NCBI GenBank assembly: GCA_022702935.2
Contig: JAKIML020000043.1
Coordinates: 33,071 to 97,070, forward strand
Origin: Bacillota bacterium
GTDB taxonomy: Bacteria > Bacillota > Clostridia > DSM-8532
Length of the DNA stretch: 64,000 bases
Direction of reading: 5' to 3'
Shown in pieces: positions 35,300 to 45,016 of the stretch. A program made the position numbers and the translations under genes. The first letter of the stretch is position 1. Each line of letters opens with the position of its first letter. The notes below the pieces were generated by a model. The model did no database searches, was not told the origin of the DNA, and was given only the letters and a program-made list of their open reading frames with translations.

Positions 35300-36137
35300 T
35301 GATTTTTCCCTCCAATCTGCATTGGTGGCGTTCCTGAGCCGCCCTTTCATGGTCCTTGTAGATGGAAAGACGCCTGATGAGCTCGTTGAAATCCACCTGA
35401 TGGCCGTCAAAGTCCGGACCGTCCACACAGGCAAACTTGATTTTACCACCCACAGTGACACGACAGCCGCCGCACATGCCGGTACCGTCAATCATTATGG
35501 GATTGAGGCTGACAATGGTCTTAATGCCATAAGGACGGGTGACATCGCTGACCACCTTCATCATAATGGGCGGGCCAATGGCCACCACCACATCATAGGT
35601 ATTGCCCTCATCAATCAGCTTTTTGAGGATATCGGAGACAAAGCCCTTGGTTCCGTTGGAGCCATCGTCAGTGGTGACGATGAGCCTGTTGGATACCGCC
35701 GCCATTTCCTTTTCCAGAATGATGAGATCTTTATTTCTGAAACCTGTGATAACGTCTACGTCAACGCCCATGCTATGAAGCTTTTTAGCCTGAGGGTAGG
35801 CAATAGCCGTTCCAAGACCGCCGCCAATGATGGCCGCTTTTTTCACACCCTCAAAGTGGGATGCGACGCCTAAAGGGCCGCAGAAATCAGCCAGGCTGTC
35901 CCCCACATTCAGGGAGCCCAGCAGGCGTGTGGAGGCGCCCACCTCCTGGAAGATGATGGTGACGGTGCCCTTTTCCCGGTCATAATCGGCGATGGTCAAC
36001 GGAATGCGTTCACCTTCATCGTAAGCCCGAAGAATAATGAACTGTCCGGGTTCGGCCTTTCGCGCCACAAAGGGTGCTTCAATTTCAAGAAGCTTTACTT
36101 GAGCATTTAAAACTTCTTTCCGCACAATTTTATACAT
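35292..36137 (-). CDS. nfnA: NfnAB small subunit
   Basis: 281 residues. It has a ferredoxin-reductase fold with FAD motif RIPLTIADYD near 47-56 and NAD motif AAIIGGGLGTAIAYP near 99-113. The C-terminal [2Fe-2S] cysteines lie in GTGMCGGCRVTV...FACVDGPDFDGH near 218-243. It resembles the PyrK-like sulfide dehydrogenase/NfnA group. With nfnB it balances NADH, NADPH and ferredoxin in anaerobes. AAGGGGA precedes the ATG. Confidence 0.9.
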   Translation of the reverse strand: MYKIVRKEVLNAQVKLLEIEAPFVARKAEPGQFIILRAYDEGERIPLTIADYDREKGTVTIIFQEVGASTRLLGSLNVGDSLADFCGPLGVASHFEGVKKAAIIGGGLGTAIAYPQAKKLHSMGVDVDVITGFRNKDLIILEKEMAAVSNRLIVTTDDGSNGTKGFVSDILKKLIDEGNTYDVVVAIGPPIMMKVVSDVTRPYGIKTIVSLNPIMIDGTGMCGGCRVTVGGKIKFACVDGPDFDGHQVDFNELIRRLSIYKDHERAAQERHQCRLEGKINA

Positions 36138-36179
36138 ATTAATCCCCTTTCCTTATTAACCTCAAATCCTTAAGGAAGC

Positions 36180-36208
36180 ACTATATCTTTGGTTGAAGGA
36201 AGCAGCAA
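36180..36208 (-). promoter_or_regulatory. Sigma-A promoter of nfnAB
   Basis: Minus strand TTGCTG (36203-36208), 17 bp, TATAGT (36180-36185). The divergent spacer to 36557 holds nothing else I can support. Confidence 0.65.
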
Positions 36209-36557
36209 AAAGAAAGCAGCAAGTAAGATCAATTCAGGAAGTGTGGGTGAAACCCTCACCCATGAGCAATATCTTTTATGGGAGTTTAATATTAATATAT
36301 CGTGTTTTGCGGATTTGTCCAGCGTTAAATAATCTACAAACTTTCGGGCCGCACAGGGTCATGGAGATGTGCCCTCTTGAGCCTGTTTATTGATCTTCTT
36401 AAACCCTAATGTCAATACTGATGGCTGCCACCAAATACTGCCACGAGAAATTGGGGGCTGATGCCTTGCCCTTGCGCCCCCAAAGGCATGGGAAACATAT
36501 CTCTCGGCCTTTTATCATAGAATGAAAGGTCAGACGAAACATTTGAGGAGAGGTTTA

Positions 36558-38111
36558 ATGGCTCGACGCTCTTTAAAATATAACGCTGCCGTTCTTACCG
36601 TCACAGGCTTTTTGGTTAAAGCCATTGGCTTTGTCTACAGGGTATTTATTGCCAACAGCATAGGTGCTGAGGGTATGGGCCTCTATCAGTTGGTGACCCC
36701 CATCTATTCTTTACTGGTTCTGGTTCTGTCAGCAGGCATATCCATCGCCGTTTCCCGATTTGTGGCAGAGGAAAGCGCCAAAAATGGTGAAGGGAAGGGC
36801 ATGCGCATTGTCACCCTCTCTGCAGGCCTTGTTCTGATTGCCGGTGTTATTGTATGTGGCGTTCTGCTGCTTAATCTGGACACTCTGGTTTTAGGTCTGG
36901 CGGGGGATGTCCGGGCCCGCAAATCCTTAATATGGATGCTCATTTTTGTGCCTGCCATTGCGGCCGGCTCCGCCTATAAGGGCTATTTCTACGGCCGCGA
37001 GGATATGATGCCCAACTCCATTGGCCAGATTCTTGAACAGATTGCCAAGCTGATCTTCGTGCTCCTGCTCTTTAAAGCCTTTAAAGGCGGGGGCATAGAA
37101 AGCATGTGCCTGCTTGCAGTCATTGCCATGCTGGTGGGGGAGTGCGTCAATGTTCTCACGGTTCTTGTTGCCTTTTGGATGGCCAAGGCCAAAAAGCCCC
37201 ATGCGAATTCAGCCCGCAGGGAGCGGGGGACCCTCCGCAAAATCGCCAAAGCCGCCCTGCCCATATCCATAAACCGGTTCATCCTTTCCATTCTGGGTGC
37301 GATTGAGAATGTGCTTATTCCCCAGTGCCTGGTGCTTTACGGTTTAACCTTTCAGGAGAGTCTTAAGGTTCTCGGGCGACTTTCAGGCATGGCCGCCCCC
37401 CTGGTCTTTTTTCCGTCCATGCTGCCCGGGGCACTGGCTACTGCTCTGGTGCCCGCCATTGCCAGTGCGGTGGCTGCCAAACGGTATGCCATAGCCAACC
37501 GCCAGATTTCCCAATCCATTAAGCTCACTCTGACCATGGGCCTCATCTTTACATCCTTTTTTGCCTGTTGCAGTCAGGAAATCGCCGAGCTCATCTATCC
37601 CGGTGAAAACGTGGGCGGTGTACTATACATACTGGCTTTTTCTGGGGTTTTTCTGTATCTGCAGCAGACCATGCTGGGAATTTTAAATGGCCTTGCCCAG
37701 GAAACGGCTATTTTGATCAATACCTTTATAGGCACTGCTATAAGGCTGGTCATCATCAGGTTTGCCATCCCCGTCTGGGGTGTGGATGCCTATATCTATG
37801 CCCTGATTGCCGGATCGGCCCTGTCCATTGGCCTCAATATGAGAAAAATCTCTAAAATTACAGGGATGTCCATCGACGTGGGAGAATGGCTGTTAAAGCC
37901 TTTAGTGGCCGCCCTTCTGGGGTCTTTGATGGCAATTCTTTTAAAGCGGCTGCCCCAATTATGGCAGATGTCTCAAAGAATTTCGTTTGTTCTTTCCATG
38001 GGTATTGCCCTGGGGGCCATTCTGCTTGCCTTTTTAGTGCTGGGCATCGTCAAAAGGGAGGATTTAAAACGCTGGGCCGGAAGACATCATATGTTCATGT
38101 ATGAATTGTAA
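36558..38111 (+). CDS. MurJ/SpoVB-type lipid flippase
   Basis: 517 residues from ATG 36558 (GGAGAGG upstream), with about 14 membrane helices. The N-terminus AAVLTVTGFLVKAIGFVYR and SIGAEGMGLYQLVTPIY near 33-49 are characteristic of the SpoVB/YtgP branch of the MOP superfamily. Such proteins flip lipid-linked peptidoglycan or polysaccharide precursors, and SpoVB serves spore cortex. Sequence alone does not decide between SpoVB and a vegetative MurJ. Confidence 0.88.
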   Translation: MARRSLKYNAAVLTVTGFLVKAIGFVYRVFIANSIGAEGMGLYQLVTPIYSLLVLVLSAGISIAVSRFVAEESAKNGEGKGMRIVTLSAGLVLIAGVIVCGVLLLNLDTLVLGLAGDVRARKSLIWMLIFVPAIAAGSAYKGYFYGREDMMPNSIGQILEQIAKLIFVLLLFKAFKGGGIESMCLLAVIAMLVGECVNVLTVLVAFWMAKAKKPHANSARRERGTLRKIAKAALPISINRFILSILGAIENVLIPQCLVLYGLTFQESLKVLGRLSGMAAPLVFFPSMLPGALATALVPAIASAVAAKRYAIANRQISQSIKLTLTMGLIFTSFFACCSQEIAELIYPGENVGGVLYILAFSGVFLYLQQTMLGILNGLAQETAILINTFIGTAIRLVIIRFAIPVWGVDAYIYALIAGSALSIGLNMRKISKITGMSIDVGEWLLKPLVAALLGSLMAILLKRLPQLWQMSQRISFVLSMGIALGAILLAFLVLGIVKREDLKRWAGRHHMFMYEL

Positions 38112-38199
38112 TTAAAAAATTGAAAAATAATAAAATTGATAAAGAGATGAAGCAAGAGGAAGAAAACGCTAGATAATTTCAAATAATCGCCTGAACGAA

Positions 38200-38216
38200 A
38201 GTCAAATAAAGTCAAA
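38200..38216 (+). promoter_or_regulatory. CtsR operator 1
   Basis: AGTCAAA-TAA-AGTCAAA, the tandem heptad recognised by CtsR (consensus RGTCAAA-NAN-RGTCAAA), 7 bp upstream of the hsp20 -35. Confidence 0.85.
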
Positions 38217-38223
38217 AACAGGC

Positions 38224-38252
38224 TTGATTTTTGTGAGGGGGCGCTATACAAT
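38224..38252 (+). promoter_or_regulatory. Sigma-A promoter of hsp20
   Basis: TTGATT (38224-38229), 17 bp, TACAAT (38247-38252), flanked by the two CtsR operators. Confidence 0.8.
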
Positions 38253-38262
38253 AAAGACACAA

Positions 38263-38279
38263 GGTCAAAGAAAGTCAAA
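38263..38279 (+). promoter_or_regulatory. CtsR operator 2
   Basis: GGTCAAA-GAA-AGTCAAA, full match to the CtsR heptad repeat, just after the expected transcription start. Confidence 0.88.
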
Positions 38280-38325
38280 ATCAATAATGAAAATGCAGAA
38301 AGTCTAATAATCGGAGGTGTGATTT

Positions 38326-38772
38326 ATGTTCAACTTAATCCCTTGGAGAAACGGTAACATAGCCAACAGAAAGGACGACTGGTTTGGTATTGACAGATTC
38401 TTTGATGATTTCTTCCGGGATCCCTTCTTTGCTAAGGTTTCATCCATGACCACTCCCATCAGGGCCGACATCAGGGAGACCGATAAGGAGTATATAGTAG
38501 AGGCCGAAATGCCCGGACTCAACAAAGAAGACATCATTATAGATCTTCACAACGATGTGCTCACTTTGGGTGCTGACATCAAGAAGGAAGTCAACGATGA
38601 AAAGGACGGCTATATCTACAGAGAGCGCCAGAGCGGCTCCTACAGACGAAGCTTCCGTGTTGATAACGTCAAGAACGAGGGTGTAAAGGCATCCTACAAT
38701 AACGGCGTTCTGACTGTGATCCTGCCCAAGGCTGACGACAACGTAAAAGGCAGAAGGATTCCTATAGAGTAA
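38326..38772 (+). CDS. hsp20: Small heat-shock protein, Hsp20/alpha-crystallin
   Basis: 148 residues. ATP-independent holdase. The alpha-crystallin domain spans about 45-140: IRETDKEYIVEAEMPGLNKEDI, the ERQSGSYRRSFRV segment and YNNGVLTVILPK with the conserved G-x-L. The C-terminal IxI-like anchor reads RRIPIE. The codons are well adapted. CtsR boxes on both sides of the promoter indicate heat and protein-damage induction. GGAGGTG precedes the ATG. Confidence 0.95.
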   Translation: MFNLIPWRNGNIANRKDDWFGIDRFFDDFFRDPFFAKVSSMTTPIRADIRETDKEYIVEAEMPGLNKEDIIIDLHNDVLTLGADIKKEVNDEKDGYIYRERQSGSYRRSFRVDNVKNEGVKASYNNGVLTVILPKADDNVKGRRIPIE

Positions 38773-38812
38773 TCTAAAGAGCAATAAACCTCCTCCAACC
38801 CTTATGTTTTTT

Positions 38813-38874
38813 CCATAGAGAATACCCCCTCCTGGAAGCGGTGTTAACCGGGCCGGGAGGGGGTATTTCTATGG
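38813..38874. terminator. Terminator between hsp20 and the convergent lipoprotein gene
   Basis: Long stem CCATAG-(N)-ATACCCCCTCC with GGAGGGGGTAT-(N)-CTATGG. It can serve both directions, although T runs are short. Confidence 0.7.
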
Positions 38875-38906
38875 CGTCAAATCTTATGAAGCTGAAACTT
38901 TAAACA

Positions 38907-39763
38907 TCACGAAAGAATACTGAGATACAGATTTCCGGTTCTATGATCATCCAGTGTAATGTTAAGCCATATGAGTTCTCCACTTATGGGAGAGACTCCG
39001 ATTCTATTGACCTTGATGCGTTCACCTTTTTTAAGGGATATCATATCCATATTCCATATATATTCGGGCTCAAAGGAGCCGGGAGCATCCCCCGATTCAA
39101 TGAAATATACCTCTGTGTCTTGTCGAATGGTATAATACTTGTTCTCAAGTCTATCAATGTCAAGGGGCTTAAAGACAAACTGTTGATTGACCACCTCATA
39201 AAACCCTGAACATATTTCCGGTTCTGTCAACAAGGTGACGTTTTTGTCGGTCATAACTCGACCGTGTCCATCTACATAAAATTCGCCGTTTAAATGGCCC
39301 AGATGGATGATTTCAGAGCCCGTATACCTTATGAAACCGGGATAAAGCGCCTCAAGGCCGGATTCGAGGATGACGATCTCTTTGTAGCTGTCATTTCTGT
39401 CAATATCAATGATTTGCAGGTCGGAGGGAGAGTCAATGTAGTTGACAAACAGGGTCAGCGCACTGTCATTGATATGGATAGAGCTGTCCTCATTGCTCAC
39501 AATATCACATAACAGAGAATCAGCATGGTTATCCCCATCCAGATCAATATCCCCTTCAATGGACATGGTATGATAGGTGTCCTGGTATTCCACCCCGATT
39601 TTAAGATTATGCTTTTCAAAGGCATCCTTGCCGGGGATAAAGCTTTTGAAACTAAAATCCTCATTGGGACCTGCCGCCGCTTTGCATTGCTCATTCGCGT
39701 ACACCCCGAAAGCATAACGAGCATAAAGACAAGACATAGTAAAAAAAGAAGCATTCTTTTCAA
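38907..39763 (-). pseudogene. Lipoprotein gene broken by a frameshift
   Basis: The body of the protein is open in one frame, containing the FG-GAP-like GDIDLDGDNHADSLL. The lipoprotein signal (KRMLLFLLCLVFMLVMLSGC) is in another frame just upstream, with AAGGTG before a TTG at 39763. The two must join within about 39640-39700, after the lipobox Cys at 39701-39703. This implies a one-base indel, either a real decay event or a sequence error. If repaired, the product would be a ~285-residue surface lipoprotein like those at 6981-14986. Confidence 0.7.
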
Positions 39764-39914
39764 ACCCATCACCTTGCGCACATTCAGTCTCAATGCTTAT
39801 TAATTCTATACGCACCCTCCTTTTTCCTTTGGGCTCAGCGCAAAAAGGTGTCGAATAATGGAAATTGCCTATAACAAATCGATTTTGAGAAGTCTTTTTG
39901 TCTGCTCTGAGAGT

Positions 39915-39943
39915 TTGCAGGGGGATTGGTGTTTATGTATAAT
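39915..39943 (+). promoter_or_regulatory. Sigma-A promoter of the PHP gene
   Basis: TTGCAG (39915-39920), 17 bp, TATAAT (39938-39943). Confidence 0.72.
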
Positions 39944-40006
39944 AGTCATGTTATAGGTAAACATCATAGAGTGATGCCTAATAAATTAAGGAAGTGACTT
40001 TTTAGA

Positions 40007-40726
40007 ATGAAGCTTATTGCAGACTGCCATCTTCATACCACTGCCAGCGGACATGCCTACAGTACCATCACCGAGTATGCGAAAGAGGCGTCAGAAAAAG
40101 GTCTTGAGCTTATTGCCATGACCGACCACGGCCCCAGGATGCCTGGTGCCACCCATCCCTACCATTTTCACAACCTTAAGATAATTCCTAAAACCTTGTT
40201 TGATGTGGAGATCCTGAAAGGGATGGAGGCCAATATTATCGACTATGATGGTCGTCTGGATATTGATGAGATCATGCCCGAGCAATTGGATGTTCTCATA
40301 GCAAGCTTCCATGGAAATTGTCTTACAGCAAGCAGCATAGCGGAAAACACACGTGCCGTCATTAAGAGCATGGAATGTCCCTATGTTAATATTATTGGGC
40401 ATCCCGATGATTCACGAATCCCCATGGATTACAAAGAACTGGTCAAAGCAGCTGAATTTCATGGGGTGCTGCTTGAGGTCAATAATTCCTCTCTGAGGCC
40501 CACATCCTTTCGACAGAATGCTAAGGAAAGCTATGTGAAGCTCCTGGAGGAATGTGAAAAACATAAGATTTATATCATCATCAACAGCGACTCCCATATT
40601 CATTGTGATGTGGGTGAGCTCAATGAGGCTATTGAAATGGTGAAAAGCGTGGGATTCCCCAAGGAGCTCATTGCCAATACCAGTGTGGAGAAATTAAAGC
40701 AAAGGCTGTATCTTCGGAGAAGGTGA
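40007..40726 (+). CDS. PHP-domain phosphatase, YcdX type
   Basis: 239 residues. The trinuclear metal ligands of PHP phosphoesterases are visible: DCHLHTTAS near 5-13, MTDHGP near 38-43, ASFHGN near 101-106, IGHPDD near 128-133, NSDSHIH near 188-194. YcdX-type proteins hydrolyse small phosphoesters; the substrate here is unknown. It ends 4 bases before prfA and is probably co-transcribed. Confidence 0.88.
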   Translation: MKLIADCHLHTTASGHAYSTITEYAKEASEKGLELIAMTDHGPRMPGATHPYHFHNLKIIPKTLFDVEILKGMEANIIDYDGRLDIDEIMPEQLDVLIASFHGNCLTASSIAENTRAVIKSMECPYVNIIGHPDDSRIPMDYKELVKAAEFHGVLLEVNNSSLRPTSFRQNAKESYVKLLEECEKHKIYIIINSDSHIHCDVGELNEAIEMVKSVGFPKELIANTSVEKLKQRLYLRRR

Positions 40727-40730
40727 AAAA

Positions 40731-41804
40731 ATGCTGGACAGACTTGAGGTTATTGAAAACCGTTTTGAGGAATTAAATATGCGGCTGGCTGATCCCTCGG
40801 TGATGACGGATCAGGAGATGTACTTAAAGCTCATGAAGGAGCACACCGAGTTAAGTGATGTGGTGGAGAAATTCCGTGAGTATAAGTCCTATGTCAAGGC
40901 TTACGAGGATGCCCGGCTCATGCTGGATGAGAAGCCCGATAAAGAGCTTCTGGAAATGATCGAGCTTGAAATGGATGAGGCCCGCAAGGGCATGGAGAAG
41001 GCTGAGAAGGAGCTAAAAATCCTTTTGATGCCCAAGGACCCCAATGATGAGAGAAACGTTATCGTTGAAATCCGCGGCGGAGCCGGCGGGGACGAGGCTG
41101 CCCTCTTTGCGGCTGTGCTTTACCGTATGTATGCCCATTATGCCGAGAGCAAGGGCTGGACGGTCAATGTGATTGATTCCAATCCCACTGAAATCGGGGG
41201 CTTCAAGGAAATCGTCTTTGAAATCGAGGGCAAGGGCGCCTATAGCCGCCTTAAGTTTGAAAGCGGTGTTCATCGTGTGCAACGTGTTCCCGCCACCGAG
41301 TCCAGCGGCAGAATACATACCTCAACCGCAACGGTGGCCGTTTTGCCTGAAGTGGATGATGTTCCCGAGGTGGAGATCAACCCCAACGATATTGAAGTGG
41401 ATACCTACCGCGCTTCGGGTGCCGGTGGTCAGCACGTTAACAAAACCTCGTCAGCCATTCGTATTACCCACCTTCCTACAGGTATTGTGGTCACCTGTCA
41501 GGATCAGCGCTCCCAGCATAAAAACAGGGACAAGGCCATGAGGGTTTTGAAGGCCAGGCTCTATGAAATGGCCATGCAAAAGCACGCCTCGGAATTGGCC
41601 GAGAACCGTAAAAGTCAGGTGGGGACGGGGGACAGAAGTGAAAGAATCCGTACCTATAATTTTCCCCAGCGCCGGGTTACCGACCATCGTATCGGGTTTA
41701 CCCTGTATCAGATTGATGACTTTATCAACGGGGATATGGACGAACTTATCGATGCCTTAATCACTACCGAGCAGACTGAAAAACTCAGCGGAGATGACGA
41801 TTAA
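40731..41804 (+). CDS. prfA: Peptide chain release factor 1
   Basis: 357 residues. Terminates translation at UAA/UAG. The codon-reading PAT lies in [14 protein letters not shown] near 183-196. The catalytic GGQ is in [13 protein letters not shown] near 224-236. PAT rather than SPF separates it from RF2. No adjacent prmC methyltransferase gene is present. Confidence 0.96.
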   Translation: MLDRLEVIENRFEELNMRLADPSVMTDQEMYLKLMKEHTELSDVVEKFREYKSYVKAYEDARLMLDEKPDKELLEMIELEMDEARKGMEKAEKELKILLMPKDPNDERNVIVEIRGGAGGDEAALFAAVLYRMYAHYAESKGWTVNVIDSNPTEIGGFKEIVFEIEGKGAYSRLKFESGVHRVQRVPATESSGRIHTSTATVAVLPEVDDVPEVEINPNDIEVDTYRASGAGGQHVNKTSSAIRITHLPTGIVVTCQDQRSQHKNRDKAMRVLKARLYEMAMQKHASELAENRKSQVGTGDRSERIRTYNFPQRRVTDHRIGFTLYQIDDFINGDMDELIDALITTEQTEKLSGDDD

Positions 41805-41817
41805 TATTCATTCAATG

Positions 41818-41856
41818 AAGTCCTGCAATACACCAATGGCATTGCAGGACTTTTCT
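41818..41856 (+). terminator. Terminator after prfA
   Basis: AAGTCCTGCAAT (41818-41829) pairs with ATTGCAGGACTT (41841-41852), 12 bp, then TTC-rich sequence. Confidence 0.88.
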
Positions 41857-41950
41857 TCATCCACCCAACCGACCTGTCAGATAAAAGCAGGAAAAGACAG
41901 GAATTAAATTTAACAGGGTGCTATGATGGATGTGTCAGGAGGTTGTTCTT

Positions 41951-42817
41951 ATGGAGTGGCTGAACAGGTTGAACCAGGCCATCGACTATATCGAGGCCAA
42001 TTTGATGTCGGAAGTGGATATCCATGCGGTAGCGCGCGTAGCCGCATCCTCGACCTTCCATTTTCATCGCTCCTTTATGATGCTGACCGGTGTATCGGTG
42101 GCCGAGTATGTCAGGCGAAGAAGGCTTACTCTGGCGGCTCAGGAGCTGGCATCAAGCGAGGGGCTGAAGATCATCGATGTGGCTCTCAAATATGGTTATG
42201 AAACGCCCGAGTCCTTCACCAAGGCGTTTACCCGCCTGCACGGCTTACCCCCCTCCCAGGTCAGGGGCCGCGGGGTCAAACTTAAGGCCTATCCAAGAAT
42301 CACCTTCTCAATATCCATTAAAGGGGATGCGAGTATGAACTATAGGATCGTAGAAAAAGACGGCTTTAAAGCCATTGGTAAGAGCATTCTGGTAAGCACT
42401 GTCAACGGACAGAACTTTAAAAAGATTCCCGAGTTCTGGAGCGAATGCAATGAGGACGGCACCGTCTGCAAGATTGGGGGCTCAAACCCCTCCAAGCCCC
42501 TGCTGGGGATTTGTATGAACGACTTTGATAATGAGATGAAGACCTTTACCTATGTCATTGGCATCGAAAAGGGCGAGGATATACCGGAGGGCCTGGATGT
42601 CTATGAGATCCCTGCCACCACCTGGGCTGTTTTTGAGTCCATCGGCCCCATGCCCCATTCCATCCAGAAGGTCTGGGAGCGGATCTACTCCGAATGGTTC
42701 CCCTCCACGGGCTACGAGCATGCCGGTCTGCCCGAGATGGAGGTCTATCCCAGAGGGGATGGCTCCAGTGAGGACTATGTCTGCGAGGTATGGATTCCTG
42801 TTAAGGTCAAGGGTTAA
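41951..42817 (+). CDS. AraC-family regulator with GyrI-like effector domain
   Basis: 288 residues from ATG 41951 (AGGAGG 7 nt upstream). The N-terminal double helix-turn-helix includes AVARVAASSTFHFHRSFMMLTG near 27-48 and DVALKYGYETPESFTKAF near 80-97. A C-terminal GyrI/effector-binding domain (about 130-288) contains YEIPATTWAVFESIGPMP. The layout matches Rob/SoxS-like and multidrug-sensing regulators. The target genes are not evident. Confidence 0.9.
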   Translation: MEWLNRLNQAIDYIEANLMSEVDIHAVARVAASSTFHFHRSFMMLTGVSVAEYVRRRRLTLAAQELASSEGLKIIDVALKYGYETPESFTKAFTRLHGLPPSQVRGRGVKLKAYPRITFSISIKGDASMNYRIVEKDGFKAIGKSILVSTVNGQNFKKIPEFWSECNEDGTVCKIGGSNPSKPLLGICMNDFDNEMKTFTYVIGIEKGEDIPEGLDVYEIPATTWAVFESIGPMPHSIQKVWERIYSEWFPSTGYEHAGLPEMEVYPRGDGSSEDYVCEVWIPVKVKG

Positions 42818-42846
42818 GACAATCCATGCTTAGGATGTAAAGCAAT

Positions 42847-42880
42847 AAAGGTCCCGATGCTGCTGCGTCGGGACCTTTTT
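42847..42880. terminator. Terminator after the AraC regulator
   Basis: AAAGGTCCCGA (42847-42857) pairs perfectly with TCGGGACCTTT (42868-42878), followed by T. It may also serve the convergent gene. Confidence 0.88.
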
Positions 42881-42898
42881 CCATGGCTTTGGATCTTG

Positions 42899-43945
42899 TT
42901 AAGGCTTCAGCGTAAAGGTATGGACCTTGTCGTAGTCCATGCCGATGCAAATATCCACCGTTTTTTCGGTCAGGTTGTAGACGGCCGACCACTGGGTTCT
43001 GTCAGGAATTTTGATCTGGGATAAAAGGCTCATGGACTGGGCCTCTGAAAGCCGTTCTCCTTGATCCATAAAGGCCTTTTCCACGGCATCAAAACGCTCA
43101 AATTCGGTATAGCCCTCACCAATATTCAAGCCCTTATACTGAATAAAGTTAGAGGCGATTTGATAGGGCTTTTGGGTGCGAATGACCTGGACCTGGCCTT
43201 CCATAAATTCCACTAATACCGAGTCACCGCTGGCGTCGGAGATGAGGTAGTGGCATTCTATACCGGCAGAGAAGTAGAAATTGTATCGCTTTAAGAGGTC
43301 CACAGCCTCCTGGGTGGTAGCGGCCTTATCCAGAACAAGACGAATGCCCGTAGTGGTATTCAGGGTTATCTGGCCGGGCTTCTGAGGCGGCTCAGCATAG
43401 GGGACGGCTAATAGGGCAATGGTCACCCCGCATTCATTCATGCCGTCAAAGGGCAGATAGGGCGCCCCCAGGGCGACAAAGCTTTTGGTGTTCAAGGGAA
43501 GCGGACGCGTCTCCTTATCAAAGCCTGCAAAGGAGAGGTTGACCATGGAGATGGAGGCATAGCCATTTCGGGGTCTGGTGGTTAAAAGAAGCGGTGGTGC
43601 ATAATCAAAGTCAAAATTGCGCCCAAAGATCACCTGTCCCTCAGGGGTTTTGCCCGTAAAGGCGGTGCAGGCAGGGGTGGCGATATTCAGTTCAAGCTCT
43701 GCCCCTCTAAGCAGCCGCTTCATGATAAAGCGCTCAATATCCTTATCACTGGCTGCGCCCTCCTGGAGAAATTCATCGAAGCCATAATCCCCGATATAGG
43801 TCATGGTATAAAAGGGGTAGGGGCTAACCTCTTTAAGGCTTATAAGGGTCCTTATCTCTTGATGAAACAGTGCGGCAATGAGGATGATAATGGCCAGCAC
43901 AAAGGTTCCTATGGCAGTAACCAGTCTCTTAAGTCTTTTTTTCAT
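42899..43945 (-). CDS. Membrane-anchored linear amide C-N hydrolase (Ntn, C45/C59-like)
   Basis: 348 residues. An N-terminal signal-anchor helix (FVLAIIILIAALFH near 16-29) precedes an Ntn-hydrolase domain. The probable nucleophile is Cys in PACTAFTGKTPEGQVIFGRNFDF, near residue 93, with the conserved GRNFDF. Family members cleave linear amides such as bile-acid conjugates, penicillin V or acyl-peptides. An internal, rather than N-terminal, Cys implies self-processing or a C45-type pro-sequence. AAGGAG precedes the ATG. Confidence 0.83.
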   Translation of the reverse strand: MKKRLKRLVTAIGTFVLAIIILIAALFHQEIRTLISLKEVSPYPFYTMTYIGDYGFDEFLQEGAASDKDIERFIMKRLLRGAELELNIATPACTAFTGKTPEGQVIFGRNFDFDYAPPLLLTTRPRNGYASISMVNLSFAGFDKETRPLPLNTKSFVALGAPYLPFDGMNECGVTIALLAVPYAEPPQKPGQITLNTTTGIRLVLDKAATTQEAVDLLKRYNFYFSAGIECHYLISDASGDSVLVEFMEGQVQVIRTQKPYQIASNFIQYKGLNIGEGYTEFERFDAVEKAFMDQGERLSEAQSMSLLSQIKIPDRTQWSAVYNLTEKTVDICIGMDYDKVHTFTLKP

Positions 43946-44030
43946 GACAGCTCCTTATAATGCATCTTTTTGTATTATGAATGAAGCTGGAAGTATTTTC
44001 AATGGCGAAATTAAGCTGTTACAGGGTCGA

Positions 44031-44075
44031 TGAGTTGCGGAACAGGCCAAGAGGTGAGATAATTCTAATAAGAAT
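44031..44075 (+). promoter_or_regulatory. Possible promoter and operator of zupT
   Basis: TTGCGG with GATAAT 17 bp downstream, and a dyad ATTCT-AATA-AGAAT (44062-44075) over the start region. A metal-regulator operator is plausible but the match to Fur/Zur is poor. Confidence 0.4.
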
Positions 44076-44113
44076 ATTGCATCATATATCTTTAGATAGA
44101 AGGAGGAAGATAG

Positions 44114-44926
44114 ATGGATATAGGTACGGTATTAACTGCTATGGGGCTTTCTATCTTCGCAGGGCTTTCCACCGGCATAGGAGGACTATTACTCCTGCTG
44201 TTCAGGAAGATCAACAAGAAGATGCTTTCAGTGGCCTTGGGCTTTTCGGCCGGGGTTATGATTTATATTTCCTTTATGGAGATGCTTCCCCAATCCATGG
44301 ACTATCTCCATAAGTCCATGGGTCAAAAGGGCGGGGACTGGGTATCCTTCCTCTCCTTTTTTGCGGGCATTCTTCTCATTGCTATTATAGACAAGCTTGT
44401 CCCGGAAAAGGATAATCCCCATGAAATCCATAATGTGGAGCGCCTCGATGTCTGCGGCTTCGGGCAGGATGCCAACAAGATGCTTAAGACCGGTAAGATG
44501 GCTGTGCTGGCCATTACCATTCACAATTTCCCCGAGGGCCTGGCCTCCTTTGTCTCGGGTATCAGCAACCTGCATTTGGGTATTGCCATCGCGGTGGCTG
44601 TGGCCATCCACAACATCCCCGAGGGTATCTCGGTGGCGCTGCCCATATACTGCGCCACGGGGGATAAGAAGAAGGCCTTTCTAACATCCCTTTATTCCGG
44701 GCTTGCCGAGCCCATCGGCGCCATTTTGGCCTTTTTGATCCTGTCCCCCTTCCTGAATGACACCATCTTTGGCATCATCTACGGTATCATTGCCGGAATC
44801 ATGGTGTATATTTCCCTGGATGAGCTTTTGCCTTCGGCCAAGGAATATGGGGAACACCATCTCTCCATTCTGGGGCTCATTGTGGGTATGGCGGTCATGG
44901 GCTTAAGCCTGCTGTTGCTTTTGTAA
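44114..44926 (+). CDS. zupT: ZIP family metal transporter ZupT
   Basis: 270 residues, eight membrane helices. The metal-path motifs HNFPEGLA near 137-144 and HNIPEGIS near 171-178 are intact, with E in LAEPIGA and a His/Glu-containing cytoplasmic loop (PEKDNPHEIHNVE). It imports zinc and possibly iron or manganese. AGGAGG precedes the ATG. Confidence 0.93.
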   Translation: MDIGTVLTAMGLSIFAGLSTGIGGLLLLLFRKINKKMLSVALGFSAGVMIYISFMEMLPQSMDYLHKSMGQKGGDWVSFLSFFAGILLIAIIDKLVPEKDNPHEIHNVERLDVCGFGQDANKMLKTGKMAVLAITIHNFPEGLASFVSGISNLHLGIAIAVAVAIHNIPEGISVALPIYCATGDKKKAFLTSLYSGLAEPIGAILAFLILSPFLNDTIFGIIYGIIAGIMVYISLDELLPSAKEYGEHHLSILGLIVGMAVMGLSLLLLL

Positions 44927-44965
44927 GTGGCCTATTGACTGTATTTCAGGCAACCTCTTTATTTG

Positions 44966-44993
44966 CTAAAAAAACCGGCGCTTATTGCGCCGG
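44966..44993 (-). terminator. Terminator of the DUF3298 gene
   Basis: Minus strand CCGGCGC-AATAA-GCGCCGG followed by seven T. Confidence 0.85.
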
Positions 44994-45016
44994 CGGAGCC
45001 AAACCCCCTATAGGGC

